Source of the DNA: Modestobacter sp. VKM Ac-2977 | GTDB taxonomy: Bacteria; Actinomycetota; Actinomycetes; Mycobacteriales; Geodermatophilaceae | Length of the DNA: 64,000 nucleotides | Assembly (NCBI RefSeq): GCF_026968045.1 | Contig: NZ_JAPVBQ010000003.1 | Location: 528,060-592,059, forward strand | Direction: 5' to 3' | Shown: positions 49,075 through 57,387 of the stretch, one piece after another | How the letters are laid out: every line of letters begins with the position of its first letter | Numbering within the stretch: position 1 is the stretch's first letter | Position numbers and translations under genes: made by a program | Notes under the pieces: model-generated | Seen by the model: only the letters and a program-made list of their open reading frames with translations | What the model was told of the DNA's origin: nothing | Databases searched by the model: none

Positions 49075-51366
49075 TCAGTTGTGCTGGGTGGCGGCCGATC
49101 CGGTCCCGGCCGGGTCGTCGGGCTCGGTGCCCACGCCGGGGCCGGAGTCCGTGCCCGGCGCACCCGCGGGGGCCATCGAGCGGAGCAGGATCTGGCTGAC
49201 GTCCAGGACCTCGACGTGCGACTTCGCCTCGCCGGCCTGCTGCTTGCTGGTCACCGCGTCCGACAGCATCGTGATGCAGAACGGGCAGGCGGTGGAGATG
49301 ACGTCCGGGTCCAGCTCGAGCGCCTCCTCGGTGCGCTCGACGTTGATCCGCTTGCCGATCTTCTCCTCCATCCACATCCGCGCGCCGCCGGCGCCGCAGC
49401 AGAAGCCGCGGTCCTTGCAGCGGTGCATCTCCTGGGTGGACAGGCCCTTCACCGAGTCGAGGATCTCCCGCGGCGGTGTGTAGACCTTGTTGTGCCGGCC
49501 CAGGAAGCACGGGTCGTGGTAGGTGACCTTGCGGTCGATCGGGGTGACCGGGGTCAGCCGGCCCTCCTCGACCAGCTGGCCGAGCAGCTGGGTGTGGTGG
49601 ACGACGTCGTAGTCGCCGCCCAGCTGCGGGTACTCGCGGTTGATCGAGTTGAAGCAGTGCGGGCAGGTGGCGACGATCTTCCGCCGTCCGGCCGGGCGCT
49701 CCTCGAAGACGGCGTTGAGCGTCTCCACGTTCTCCTGCGCCAGCTGCTGGAAGAGGAACTCGTTGCCCATCCGGCGGGCCGGGTCACCCGAGCAGGTCTC
49801 CCCGTTGCCCAGGACGGCGAACTCCACGCCGGCGATGTGCAGCAGCTCGGCGACGGCCTTGGTGACCTTCTTGGCGCGGTCGTCGATGGCGCCGGCGCAG
49901 CCGACCCAGAACAGGTACTCGACGTCGTCGTCGATCGCGCCCTCGACCTGCCGGACCTCGAAGTCCAGCTCCTTCATCCACTCCTCGCGGATGTTGCCGC
50001 CCACGCCCCACGGGTTCCCGCGGTTCTCCAGGTTGCGCATCATCACGCCGGCCTCGGACGGGAAGCTGGACTCGATCAGCACCTGGTAGCGGCGCATGTC
50101 CATGATGTGGTCGACGTGCTCGATGTCGACCGGGCACTGCTCGACGCAGGCGCCGCAGTTGGTGCAGCTCCACAGCACGTCGGGGTCGATGACCCCGCCC
50201 TCCTCGAGGGTGCCGACCAGCGGGCGGTGCGCCTGCGCGTCGTTGGTGCCCTCGATGCGGGCGTAGCCGGAGGCCCAGACCTGCTCGGCGCTGGGCTCCA
50301 GGGTGGTGAAGTCGGCGAAGTTCGGCGCCTCGTCGGAGGCCTTGGTCGCGCCGGTCAGGTACGGGGCCTTGGCGTACAGATGGTCCCGCAGGTCCATGAT
50401 CACCATCTTCGGCGACAGGGGCTTGCCGGTGTTCCAGGCCGGGCACTGGCTCTGGCACCGCCCGCACTCGGTGCAGGTGGTGAAGTCCAGCATCCCCTTC
50501 CAGGTGAAGTCCTCGATCTTGCCGCGGCCGAAGACGTCGTCCTCGCCCGGGTCCTCGAAGTCGATCGGCTTGCCGCCCGAGGTCATCGCCGGCAGTGGGC
50601 CGAGGGCCTGCGTGCCGTCGTCCTCACGCTTGAAGTAGATGTTGAAGAACGCGCTGAACCGGTGCCACGCGACGCCCATGTTGAGCACCCGGGAGATGGT
50701 GATCAGCCAGCCCAGGCTCACCACGATCTTGACGAACGCGACGACCGACAGCAGGTCGGGGTTGGCCGGGACGATGTTCGCCAGCAGGCCGGAGACCGGG
50801 TGCGACCAGGCCGGCGCGTCGGTGAGGTCGGCGGCGACCTTGATCGCGCGGATCAGCAGGATGCAGATGCCGATGGTCAGGACGACGGCCTCGACGAAGT
50901 AGCCGCGCCCCTCGTTGGACCCGGCGAACCGGCTGTCCCGTCCCTTGCGACGCGGGTGGTCCAGCTGCCGCCGGACGATCAGGTACAGGATGCCCAGCAC
51001 CGTGGCCGTGCCGATCAGGTCGGCGAAGAGGTTCCACAGGCTCCACTCGCCGATCAGCGGGAGGTGCCACTCCGGGTTGAAGACCTCCCCGAACGCCTCG
51101 ACGAGGGTGAGGAACAGGCCGTAGAACCCGATGAAGACGAACCAGTGGGCGGCGCCGATGGCCGACCACTTGAGCATCCGGGTGTGCCCCAGCGACTCGA
51201 CCGCCAACGTCTTCAGCCGCGGGCCGACCGGGCCGGAGCGGGTCGGGTCGGGCTGGCCGGCGCGGAAGATCCGCAGCATCGCGCGGACGGCCTTGGTGGC
51301 GTAGACCACCGAGACCACCAGCAGGATCACGGCCAGCGTGCCGAGGACGATCTGCAACGGGCCCAT
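49075..51366 (-). CDS. etfD: EtfD-like membrane Fe-S oxidoreductase (electron transfer flavoprotein:quinone link)
   Basis: A 763-residue protein. The N-terminal 300 residues hold five to six membrane helices (NarI-like, haem-binding type), followed by two 4Fe-4S motifs (CTECGRCQSQCP and CTNCGACVEQCP) and two cysteine-rich CCG domains (GCAGAIDDRAKK to CSGDPARRMG, and DPCFLGRHNK to CCGAGGARMW). This is the layout of mycobacterial Rv0338c/EtfD, which moves electrons from ETF, reduced by acyl-CoA dehydrogenases, to menaquinone. The ATG at Met-Gly-Pro-Leu is used; 22 codons upstream are open but not conserved. It shares an upstream motif with the fadE5-like gene. Confidence 0.85.
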   Translation of the reverse strand: MGPLQIVLGTLAVILLVVSVVYATKAVRAMLRIFRAGQPDPTRSGPVGPRLKTLAVESLGHTRMLKWSAIGAAHWFVFIGFYGLFLTLVEAFGEVFNPEWHLPLIGEWSLWNLFADLIGTATVLGILYLIVRRQLDHPRRKGRDSRFAGSNEGRGYFVEAVVLTIGICILLIRAIKVAADLTDAPAWSHPVSGLLANIVPANPDLLSVVAFVKIVVSLGWLITISRVLNMGVAWHRFSAFFNIYFKREDDGTQALGPLPAMTSGGKPIDFEDPGEDDVFGRGKIEDFTWKGMLDFTTCTECGRCQSQCPAWNTGKPLSPKMVIMDLRDHLYAKAPYLTGATKASDEAPNFADFTTLEPSAEQVWASGYARIEGTNDAQAHRPLVGTLEEGGVIDPDVLWSCTNCGACVEQCPVDIEHVDHIMDMRRYQVLIESSFPSEAGVMMRNLENRGNPWGVGGNIREEWMKELDFEVRQVEGAIDDDVEYLFWVGCAGAIDDRAKKVTKAVAELLHIAGVEFAVLGNGETCSGDPARRMGNEFLFQQLAQENVETLNAVFEERPAGRRKIVATCPHCFNSINREYPQLGGDYDVVHHTQLLGQLVEEGRLTPVTPIDRKVTYHDPCFLGRHNKVYTPPREILDSVKGLSTQEMHRCKDRGFCCGAGGARMWMEEKIGKRINVERTEEALELDPDVISTACPFCITMLSDAVTSKQQAGEAKSHVEVLDVSQILLRSMAPAGAPGTDSGPGVGTEPDDPAGTGSAATQHN

Positions 51367-51435
51367 GAGCTCCCTCTCGTGCGTGCGCGGGCGTCGTCGC
51401 CCACCCGGCACGGACACTAACCGGGCGCCCACAGG

Positions 51436-51450
51436 CTACTCGCGGGTAAC
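51436..51450 (-). promoter_or_regulatory. Candidate operator shared with the fadE5-like gene
   Basis: CTACTCGCGGGTAAC, identical over 15 bp to 28010-28024. It lies 70 bp before the start codon of the EtfD-like gene. Confidence 0.55.
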
Positions 51451-51488
51451 CCTCCAGCCCCGCGCCGTCGCCCGAGCCCGCCAGCTCT

Positions 51489-51551
51489 GGGACCAGGTCA
51501 CCTGGTCGCGTGGGCACCTACCGGGTGGCCGGCCGGGCGGTAGGTGCTCAC
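51489..51551 (+). repeat. Left arm of a 63-bp inverted repeat
   Basis: Pairs without gaps with the reverse complement of 51997-52059, about 51 of 63 positions identical by hand count. Contains the palindrome GACCAGGTCACCTGGTC (51491-51507) and a second stem GCACCTACCG/CGGTAGGTGC (51514-51547). Confidence 0.65.
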
Positions 51552-51571
51552 CACGCGAGGTGGGACGTCGC

Positions 51572-51621
51572 CGTCCACATCGGGCCCCGCCGTCCACATC
51601 GGGTCCCGCTGTCCACAGCTG
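51572..51621 (+). repeat. Short tandem repeat, 19-bp unit
   Basis: CGTCCACATCGGGCCCCGC occurs twice in a row (one base differs in the second copy), then a partial third, TGTCCACAGCTGG. It lies just inside the left inverted-repeat arm, next to the decayed gene. Confidence 0.55.
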
Positions 51622-51653
51622 GACCGCGAGGCCGCCTCGAGCTCGGTCGCGGG

Positions 51654-51992
51654 GTGACCCTCGACGAGTGCTCCCGGTCCTCGACGAGATCGCCACGCGC
51701 CGCCGGCGACCCACGGCTCGCCCACCTGCTCGACGTCGCCGCCGTCCTGGTCGCCCTACCGCGGCGCCCGGCGGTCAGCCACGCATCGGCGGCGGCCGTG
51801 CACGGGTTGCTCGTCCCGTGCCGGGGGCTGACCGAGGTGCGGCTCACGGACCCGTACAACTGGCGCGTGGGCCGCGGCTACCGGGTCTCTCAGGGTGGCC
51901 TGCCCGCCCGTGCGGTGGCCGGCTGGGGACCGCGCGGGTTCCGGGTGGTGCGCCGTCCCGGCCTGACCGGCGGGGGTCGGCGTCCTACCTGA
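51654..51992 (+). pseudogene. Remnant of an AbiEi/DUF559-type gene
   Basis: A 112-codon frame with LAHLLDVAAVLVALPRRPAV, SHASAAAVHGLLVPCRGLTE, VRLTDPYNWRVGRGYRV. That is the central part of actinobacterial AbiEi-antitoxin-like/DUF559 proteins (the pattern is SHxSAAxxHGL, then VxLT and GRGxRVH). The N-terminal winged helix is missing or out of frame and the C-terminal nuclease-like half is absent. Together with the inverted repeats this suggests a degenerate accessory gene. It could instead be an unrelated small ORF. Confidence 0.45.
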
Positions 51993-51996
51993 CCGT

Positions 51997-52059
51997 GTGG
52001 GCACCTACCGAACGGTGGGCCGCGGGGTAGGTCGCCACATGACCAGGTGACCTGGTCCC
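51997..52059 (-). repeat. Right arm of the 63-bp inverted repeat
   Basis: Reverse-complement partner of 51489-51551, with the palindrome GACCAGGTGACCTGGTC at 52041-52057 and a shorter ACCTACC/GGTAGGT stem. Together the arms frame a 445-bp interior. Confidence 0.65.
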
Positions 52060-52162
52060 GGTGCGACGGGGCGTGAAGGTGAAGGCACGTCGAGGGCGCC
52101 CTGCAGGTGAGGGGGGCGTCACGGTCGGACGCCCCCGGGAACACGCGAACGCAGACTGCCGT

Positions 52163-52199
52163 TAGGCTGGGCAGGAAAGTTGAGCGGACCAGGCGCAAG
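52163..52199 (+). promoter_or_regulatory. dnaK promoter with degenerate HAIR (HspR) operator
   Basis: TTGAGC and GCGCAA are separated by 7 bp at 52180-52198, close to the HAIR consensus CTTGAGT-N7-ACTCAAG. TAGGCT at 52163-52168 could be the -10 box. Position, 80 bp before dnaK in an operon that encodes HspR, fits autorepression. Confidence 0.5.
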
Positions 52200-52276
52200 G
52201 CCCAATGGTGGACGGCGCCGGGCCCCCGACTCCCAGACCAGCACCATCCCGTCAGCAACGCTAGGAGAGGCCTTCC

Positions 52277-54163
52277 ATGGCACGAGCAGTCGGAATCGAC
52301 CTCGGCACCACGAACTCCGTCGTCGCGGTCCTCGAGGGCGGCGAGCCCACCGTCATCGCCAACTCCGAGGGTGCGCGCACGACTCCCTCGGTCGTCGCGT
52401 TCGCCAAGAACGGCGAGGTCCTGGTCGGCCAGTCGGCCAAGAACCAGGCGGTCACCAACGTCGACCGCACGATCCGCAGCGTCAAGCGCGAGATCGGCAC
52501 CACCTGGAAGACCGGCGACGTCGACGGCAAGCAGTACACCCCGCAGGAGATCAGCGCCCGGGTGCTGCAGAAGCTCAAGCGCGACGCCGAGACCTACCTG
52601 GGCGAGCCGGTCACCGAGGCCGTCATCACCGTCCCCGCCTACTTCGAGGACGCCCAGCGCCAGGCCACCAAGGAGGCCGGGGAGATCGCCGGCCTCAACG
52701 TGCTGCGCATCGTCAACGAGCCCACCGCCGCGGCCCTGGCCTACGGCCTGGACAAGGGCGAGACCGAGCAGACCATCCTGGTCTTCGACCTCGGTGGCGG
52801 CACCTTCGACGTCAGCCTGCTGGAGATCGGCGACGGCGTCATCGAGGTCAAGTCCACCGCCGGTGACAACAAGCTCGGTGGCGACGACTGGGACGAGCGG
52901 GTCGTCAAGCACCTGGTGCAGACCTTCAACGCGCAGTCCGGCATCGACCTGGCCAAGGACAAGCTGGCCATGCAGCGACTGCGTGAGGCCGCTGAGAAGG
53001 CCAAGATCGAGCTGTCCGGCGCACAGTCGACGAACGTCAACCTGCCCTACATCACCGCCGGCGCCGACGGCCCGATGCACCTGGACGTCACGATCACCCG
53101 CGCCGAGTTCCAGCGGTTGACCCAGGACCTGCTGGACCGCACCAAGGCCCCGTTCAACCAGGCGATCCGCGACGCCGGCGTCAAGGTCGGCGACATCGAC
53201 CACGTCGTCCTGGTCGGTGGCTCGACCCGGATGCCCGCCGTCACCGAGCTCGTCCGCGAGCTGACCGGCGGCAAGGAGCCCAACAAGGGCGTCAACCCCG
53301 ACGAGGTCGTCGCCGTGGGTGCCGCACTGCAGGCCGGTGTGCTCCGCGGCGAGGTCAAGGACGTCCTGCTGCTCGACGTCACCCCGCTCTCCCTGGGCAT
53401 CGAGACCAAGGGCGGGATCATGACGAAGCTCATCGAGCGCAACACCACGATCCCGACCAAGCGCTCGGAGATCTTCACGACGGCCGACGACAACCAGCCG
53501 AGCGTGCAGATCCAGGTCTTCCAGGGCGAGCGCGAGATGGCGTCCTACAACAAGAAGCTCGGCATGTTCGAGCTGACCGGTCTGCCGCCGGCCCCCCGCG
53601 GCGTCCCGCAGATCGAGGTCGCCTTCGACATCGACGCCAACGGCATCGTGCACGTCCACGCGAAGGACCTCGGCACGGGCAAGGAGCAGTCGATGACCAT
53701 CACCGGCGGCTCGGCCCTGCCCAAGGACGACATCGCCCGGATGATGGCCGACGCCGAGGCGCACGCCGAGGAGGACAAGAAGCGCCGCGACGAGGCCGAG
53801 ACCCGCAACCTCGCCGAGTCGCTGCAGTACCAGACCGAGAAGTTCCTGGCCGAGAACGGCGACAAGATCCCGGCGGAGAAGAAGGAGGAGCTCGGCGAGG
53901 CGCTGACCGAGCTCCGCTCCTCCCTCGGCGGGTCGGACATCGCCGCGATCAAGACCGCGCAGGAGAAGGTCGCCCGGATCTCCCAGGAGGTCGGCGGGGC
54001 CCTCTACGCCCAGGCGCAGGCCGACGGTGCCACCGACGGTGCGGCAGGTGACGCCGGCTTCGACGGCGGCACCGACTCCACCGGTTCGACCTCGACCGCG
54101 GCCGCTGGGGACGACGACGTCGTCGACGCCGAGATCGTGGACGACGAGTCCGACAAGCGCTGA
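52277..54163 (+). CDS. dnaK: Chaperone DnaK (Hsp70)
   Basis: A 628-residue Hsp70. The ATPase domain starts [18 protein letters not shown], with [48 protein letters not shown] and [12 protein letters not shown]. The substrate-binding domain begins near residue 370 ([17 protein letters not shown]). The tail ends [17 protein letters not shown], the conserved acidic tail of actinobacterial DnaK. Folds proteins with DnaJ and GrpE encoded downstream. AGGAGAGG is the ribosome-binding site. Confidence 0.97.
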   Translation: MARAVGIDLGTTNSVVAVLEGGEPTVIANSEGARTTPSVVAFAKNGEVLVGQSAKNQAVTNVDRTIRSVKREIGTTWKTGDVDGKQYTPQEISARVLQKLKRDAETYLGEPVTEAVITVPAYFEDAQRQATKEAGEIAGLNVLRIVNEPTAAALAYGLDKGETEQTILVFDLGGGTFDVSLLEIGDGVIEVKSTAGDNKLGGDDWDERVVKHLVQTFNAQSGIDLAKDKLAMQRLREAAEKAKIELSGAQSTNVNLPYITAGADGPMHLDVTITRAEFQRLTQDLLDRTKAPFNQAIRDAGVKVGDIDHVVLVGGSTRMPAVTELVRELTGGKEPNKGVNPDEVVAVGAALQAGVLRGEVKDVLLLDVTPLSLGIETKGGIMTKLIERNTTIPTKRSEIFTTADDNQPSVQIQVFQGEREMASYNKKLGMFELTGLPPAPRGVPQIEVAFDIDANGIVHVHAKDLGTGKEQSMTITGGSALPKDDIARMMADAEAHAEEDKKRRDEAETRNLAESLQYQTEKFLAENGDKIPAEKKEELGEALTELRSSLGGSDIAAIKTAQEKVARISQEVGGALYAQAQADGATDGAAGDAGFDGGTDSTGSTSTAAAGDDDVVDAEIVDDESDKR

Positions 54164-54179
54164 CCTCACCGTCGACGCG

Positions 54180-54217
54180 CAGGTGCACCGGCCCGGGTGA
54201 CCGGGCCGGTGCACCTG
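54180..54217 (+). terminator. 17-bp stem-loop between dnaK and grpE
   Basis: CAGGTGCACCGGCCCGG and its exact complement around GTGA. It lies inside the operon, so it probably reduces rather than stops transcription or protects the dnaK mRNA end, giving more DnaK than GrpE. Confidence 0.5.
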
Positions 54218-54227
54218 GCGAGAGACG

Positions 54228-54983
54228 ATGAGCCAGCAGGACGAGCAGGCGCCGCGGGTCGTCATCCGTGACGAGCGGCGCATCGACCCGACCAGCGGCA
54301 CGGTCCGCGTGCCGGCCGGCGACGAGCCGGCCGGCGCCACGCCGGAGCAGGGAGAGCACATGAGCGAGCACGACAACGACACGAGCGCCTCCGGGAACGG
54401 AGCGGGCCCGGTCGTCGAACCGCCGGTGACCGGCGGGATCGAGAGCGGGGCCGACGACACCGCGCGGCAGCTGGCCGAGCGGACCGAGGACCTGCAGCGG
54501 GTCACCGCCGAGTACGCCAACTACCGGCGCCGGGTCGAGCGTGACCGGGTCCTGGTCGTCGACCAGGCGGCCGAGCGCTTCGCCGGCCAGCTGTTCCCGA
54601 TCGTCGACGACATCGAGCGCGCCCGGGACCACGGCGACCTCACCGGCGCCTTCAAGGTCGTCGCCGACCGGGTGCTGGGGCTGCTCGACGGCCTCGGGGT
54701 CACCTCGTTCGGCAAGCCGGGCGACCCGTTCGACCCGGCCCTGCACGAGGCAGTCCTGCACGACACCTCGCCGGAGGTGAGCGAGCCGACCGCCACCACG
54801 GTGCTGCGGCCGGGCTTCCAGCGCGGGGACCGGGTGCTGCGCACCGCGATGGTCGGCGTGAGCGAGCCGGAGACCCCGGCCGCGCCTGCTGCGGCGGCGG
54901 CGGGACCGGAGGTCGTGGACGCCGAGGTGGTCGAGACCGCCGCGGACGTCGATCAGCCGGGCTCCGGCCCGGCCGCCGGCTGA
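54228..54983 (+). CDS. grpE: Nucleotide exchange factor GrpE
   Basis: A 251-residue GrpE, longer than usual. [20 protein letters not shown] at the N-terminus is shared with other actinobacterial GrpE proteins, so the first ATG is preferred although an ATG at 54360 also has a good site (GGGAGAG). The long dimerisation helix contains [26 protein letters not shown] and the beta-wing has [15 protein letters not shown] [14 protein letters not shown]. The last 45 residues are an extension ending in a DnaK-tail-like VVDAEVVE. Confidence 0.93.
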   Translation: MSQQDEQAPRVVIRDERRIDPTSGTVRVPAGDEPAGATPEQGEHMSEHDNDTSASGNGAGPVVEPPVTGGIESGADDTARQLAERTEDLQRVTAEYANYRRRVERDRVLVVDQAAERFAGQLFPIVDDIERARDHGDLTGAFKVVADRVLGLLDGLGVTSFGKPGDPFDPALHEAVLHDTSPEVSEPTATTVLRPGFQRGDRVLRTAMVGVSEPETPAAPAAAAAGPEVVDAEVVETAADVDQPGSGPAAG

Positions 54984-54995
54984 GCCCGATCCCCC

Positions 54996-55034
54996 GGCCG
55001 GTCCGGCCTCCGTCCCCCGGAGGCCGGACCGGCC
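54996..55034 (+). terminator. 16-bp stem-loop between grpE and dnaJ
   Basis: GGCCGGTCCGGCCTCC and its exact complement around a 7-base loop, 13 bp after grpE and 32 bp before dnaJ. Likely an intra-operon attenuator or mRNA-processing signal. Confidence 0.5.
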
Positions 55035-55065
55035 CGTCCCCCGCCCAGCAGAGAGGAGGCGCCCG

Positions 55066-56310
55066 ATGAGCAGCACCCGGGACTTCATCGAGAAGGACTA
55101 CTACGCGGCCCTGGGCGTCGCCAAGGACGCCGACGCCGCGGCCATCAAGAAGGCCTACCGGCAGCTGGCTCGTGAGCTGCACCCGGACAAGAACCCGGGG
55201 AACACGCAGGCCGAGACCCGCTTCAAGGAGGTGTCGGAGGCCTACGACGTCCTGTCCGACCCGAAGCGGCGGGCGGAGTACGACGACGCTCGCCGGCTCT
55301 TCGGCTCCGGGGGCTTCCGGCCCGGCGCCGGGGCGCCCGGCGGCTTCCCCGGCGGCTTCCCCGGCGGGGGCGGTGCCGGCGCGGGCCAGCCGTTCGACCT
55401 CGGCGACCTCTTCGGCGGTGCGTCCGGCGCCCCCGGCGCCGGGGGGCGGGCCGGTGGCCTGGGCGACCTCTTCGGGGGCCTGTTCACCGGCGGCGCCGCG
55501 AGCCCGGGTGGTTCCGCGCGCGGCCGCAGCCAGGCCGCGTCCGGGCCGGCCCGAGGTCAGGACGTCGAGACGGAGGCCACCCTCGCCTTCGACGAGGCCG
55601 TGCTCGGGGTGACCGTGCCGCTGCGGATGCAGAGCCCGGGCACCTGCCCGACCTGCGCCGGCAGCGGTGCCCGCCCGGGCACCAGCCCGCACACCTGCCC
55701 GGTCTGCAACGGCGCGGGCGTCACCAGCCGCAGTCAGGGCGCCTTCGCCTTCTCCGAGCCGTGCAAGGAGTGCCGCGGCACCGGCTCGGTGGTCGACGAC
55801 CCCTGCCCGGAGTGCAAGGGCGGCGGCGTCACCACCCAGACCCGCACCATCACCGTGCGGATCCCGGCCGGGGTCAAGGACGGGCAGCGCATCCGGTTGC
55901 CCGGCAAGGGCGCCCCCGGACGACGCGGTGGCCCGGCGGGCGACCTGTTCGTCGTCGTCCACGTCAGCGGCTCGGAGCTCTTCGGGCGCAGCGGCAACGA
56001 CCTCACCCTCACCGTGCCGGTGTCCTTCGCCGAGGCGGCGCTGGGCACCACGCTCACCGTGCCCACCCTGGACGGGTCGGTGTCGCTGAAGGTCCCGGCC
56101 GGCACCTCCAGCGGCCGCACCTTCCGGGTCCGCGGGCGCGGCGTGCCGAGCAAGGCCACGACCGGCGACCTGCTGGTCACCGTGGAGGTCGCCGTCCCCA
56201 GTCGGTTGACCCCGGGTGCCCGGGAGGCGATCGAGAAGCTCGCCGCCGAGCTGCCCGACGACCCGCGACCGGAGGTCACGGCCGCGCTGCGGAACGGAGC
56301 GGCGCGATGA
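55066..56310 (+). CDS. dnaJ: Chaperone DnaJ (Hsp40, type I)
   Basis: A 414-residue protein. J domain with [22 protein letters not shown] and the HPD motif in LHPDKNPGN; a Gly/Phe-rich region with four FGG repeats (about 85-165); four zinc repeats [32 protein letters not shown] (about 190-255); then the two beta-barrel substrate domains. It delivers substrates to DnaK. This is DnaJ1 of the hspR operon type. Confidence 0.95.
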   Translation: MSSTRDFIEKDYYAALGVAKDADAAAIKKAYRQLARELHPDKNPGNTQAETRFKEVSEAYDVLSDPKRRAEYDDARRLFGSGGFRPGAGAPGGFPGGFPGGGGAGAGQPFDLGDLFGGASGAPGAGGRAGGLGDLFGGLFTGGAASPGGSARGRSQAASGPARGQDVETEATLAFDEAVLGVTVPLRMQSPGTCPTCAGSGARPGTSPHTCPVCNGAGVTSRSQGAFAFSEPCKECRGTGSVVDDPCPECKGGGVTTQTRTITVRIPAGVKDGQRIRLPGKGAPGRRGGPAGDLFVVVHVSGSELFGRSGNDLTLTVPVSFAEAALGTTLTVPTLDGSVSLKVPAGTSSGRTFRVRGRGVPSKATTGDLLVTVEVAVPSRLTPGAREAIEKLAAELPDDPRPEVTAALRNGAAR

Positions 56311-56738
56311 CGCTGCCCGACCCCGGTCGCTCCTTCGCCGAGGACGCTCCGGTCTTCGTCATCTCCGTCGCCGCCGAGCTGGCCGGCATGCACGCCCAGA
56401 CGCTGCGGCAGTACGACCGGCTCGGCCTCGTGAGCCCCGGTCGCACGGCCGGCGGGGGCCGCCGGTACAGCCCGCGGGACGTCGCGCTGCTGCGCGAGGT
56501 GCAGCGGCTGAGCCAGGAGGACGGCGTCAACCTGGCCGGGATCAAGCGGATCATCGAGCTCGAGTCCCGGGTCGAGGCGCTGCAGGCGCGGGTGGCCGAG
56601 CTGCTCGACGAGCTCGAGCTCTCCGAGGCCCACCGGATCGCGGCCGAGTCCGCGGTGTCGGCGGCCTACCGCCGGGACCTGGTGCCCCGCACGTCCAGTT
56701 CTGCCCTGGTGGTGTGGCGGCCGGCGGGCCGGCAGTGA
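56307..56738 (+). CDS. hspR: Heat-shock repressor HspR (MerR family)
   Basis: A 143-residue regulator. The winged-helix MerR domain reads [44 protein letters not shown], which is diagnostic of HspR, followed by a coiled coil ([22 protein letters not shown]) and the typical tail [11 protein letters not shown]. It binds HAIR sites and represses the dnaK operon using DnaK as co-repressor. Its ATG overlaps the dnaJ stop by 4 bp. Confidence 0.94.
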   Translation: MTLPDPGRSFAEDAPVFVISVAAELAGMHAQTLRQYDRLGLVSPGRTAGGGRRYSPRDVALLREVQRLSQEDGVNLAGIKRIIELESRVEALQARVAELLDELELSEAHRIAAESAVSAAYRRDLVPRTSSSALVVWRPAGRQ

Positions 56739-57310
56739 CGCCTTCCGGGAACGCGGGGTCCGCCTCGGACGTGGAGAACGGTGTGACCGTCGACAGCGCA
56801 GCCCGCGCCACCCCGGACGGAGCCGACGTGGACAGCACCGGGCAGGACCCGCACGCCGCCTACGTCGCGCTCGAACGCGAGGTGGCCCTGCTGCTGCGCC
56901 GGGCCCGGGCCATCTCCGGCCGGCTGGGTGGCCAGCTGCACCAGGACCTCGACGGCGCGGCGTACGGCCTGCTGGTGCTGCTGGACGACGCCGGCCCGCT
57001 GCGGGCCAGTGACGTCGTCGCACGGCTCGGGCTGGACAAGAGCACGGTCAGCCGTCAGGTGTCCTCGCTCGTCGACCTCGGCCTGGTCGACCGGGTCGCC
57101 GACCCCGACGACGGCCGGGCCCAGGTGCTGTCGACGTCCGAGGAGGGGCACCGGCGGCTCAGCCGGCTGCGTGATGCCCGTCGGGCGCGCTGGGAGGCCG
57201 ACCTCGCCGGCTGGGAGACCTCCGACGTCGCCACCCTGGCCCAGCTGCTGGGCCGGCTGAACCGGCTCGGCGAGGCGCACGAGGCCGAGGTCACCGGCCA
57301 GACCGACTGA
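56735..57310 (+). CDS. MarR-family transcriptional regulator
   Basis: A 191-residue regulator. A 40-residue disordered N-terminus precedes the MarR fold: VALLLRRARAISGRLGGQLHQDLDGAAYGLLVLLDDAGPL, with recognition helix LGLDKSTVSRQVSSLVDLGLVDRVADPDDGRAQ and wing. The GTG overlaps the hspR stop (GTGA), making this the fifth gene of the dnaK operon, an unusual addition. Ligand and targets unknown. Transcription ends at repeat copy E. Confidence 0.85.
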   Translation: MTPSGNAGSASDVENGVTVDSAARATPDGADVDSTGQDPHAAYVALEREVALLLRRARAISGRLGGQLHQDLDGAAYGLLVLLDDAGPLRASDVVARLGLDKSTVSRQVSSLVDLGLVDRVADPDDGRAQVLSTSEEGHRRLSRLRDARRARWEADLAGWETSDVATLAQLLGRLNRLGEAHEAEVTGQTD

Positions 57311-57330
57311 CCGCCGAACGGCCCGCCCAG

Positions 57331-57387
57331 GCCCCGTTCCGAGGCTCGCCCCGAGCCTGCGAGGGGTGAGGAGAACGGGGTCCTTCC
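57331..57387. repeat. Stop-codon-linked stem-loop repeat, copy E (divergent variant)
   Basis: Abuts the TGA of glcF. Outer stem CCCCGTTC/GAACGGGG with a GAGGCTCGCCCCGAGCCTGCG core. It keeps the GGTCCTTCCTCA edge of the other copies but has a changed interior. Sits between convergent genes. Confidence 0.55.

Noticed and set aside
48856..51420. 854-codon plus-strand open frame
   Set aside because: Antisense to the EtfD-like gene, whose Fe-S motifs settle the coding strand.
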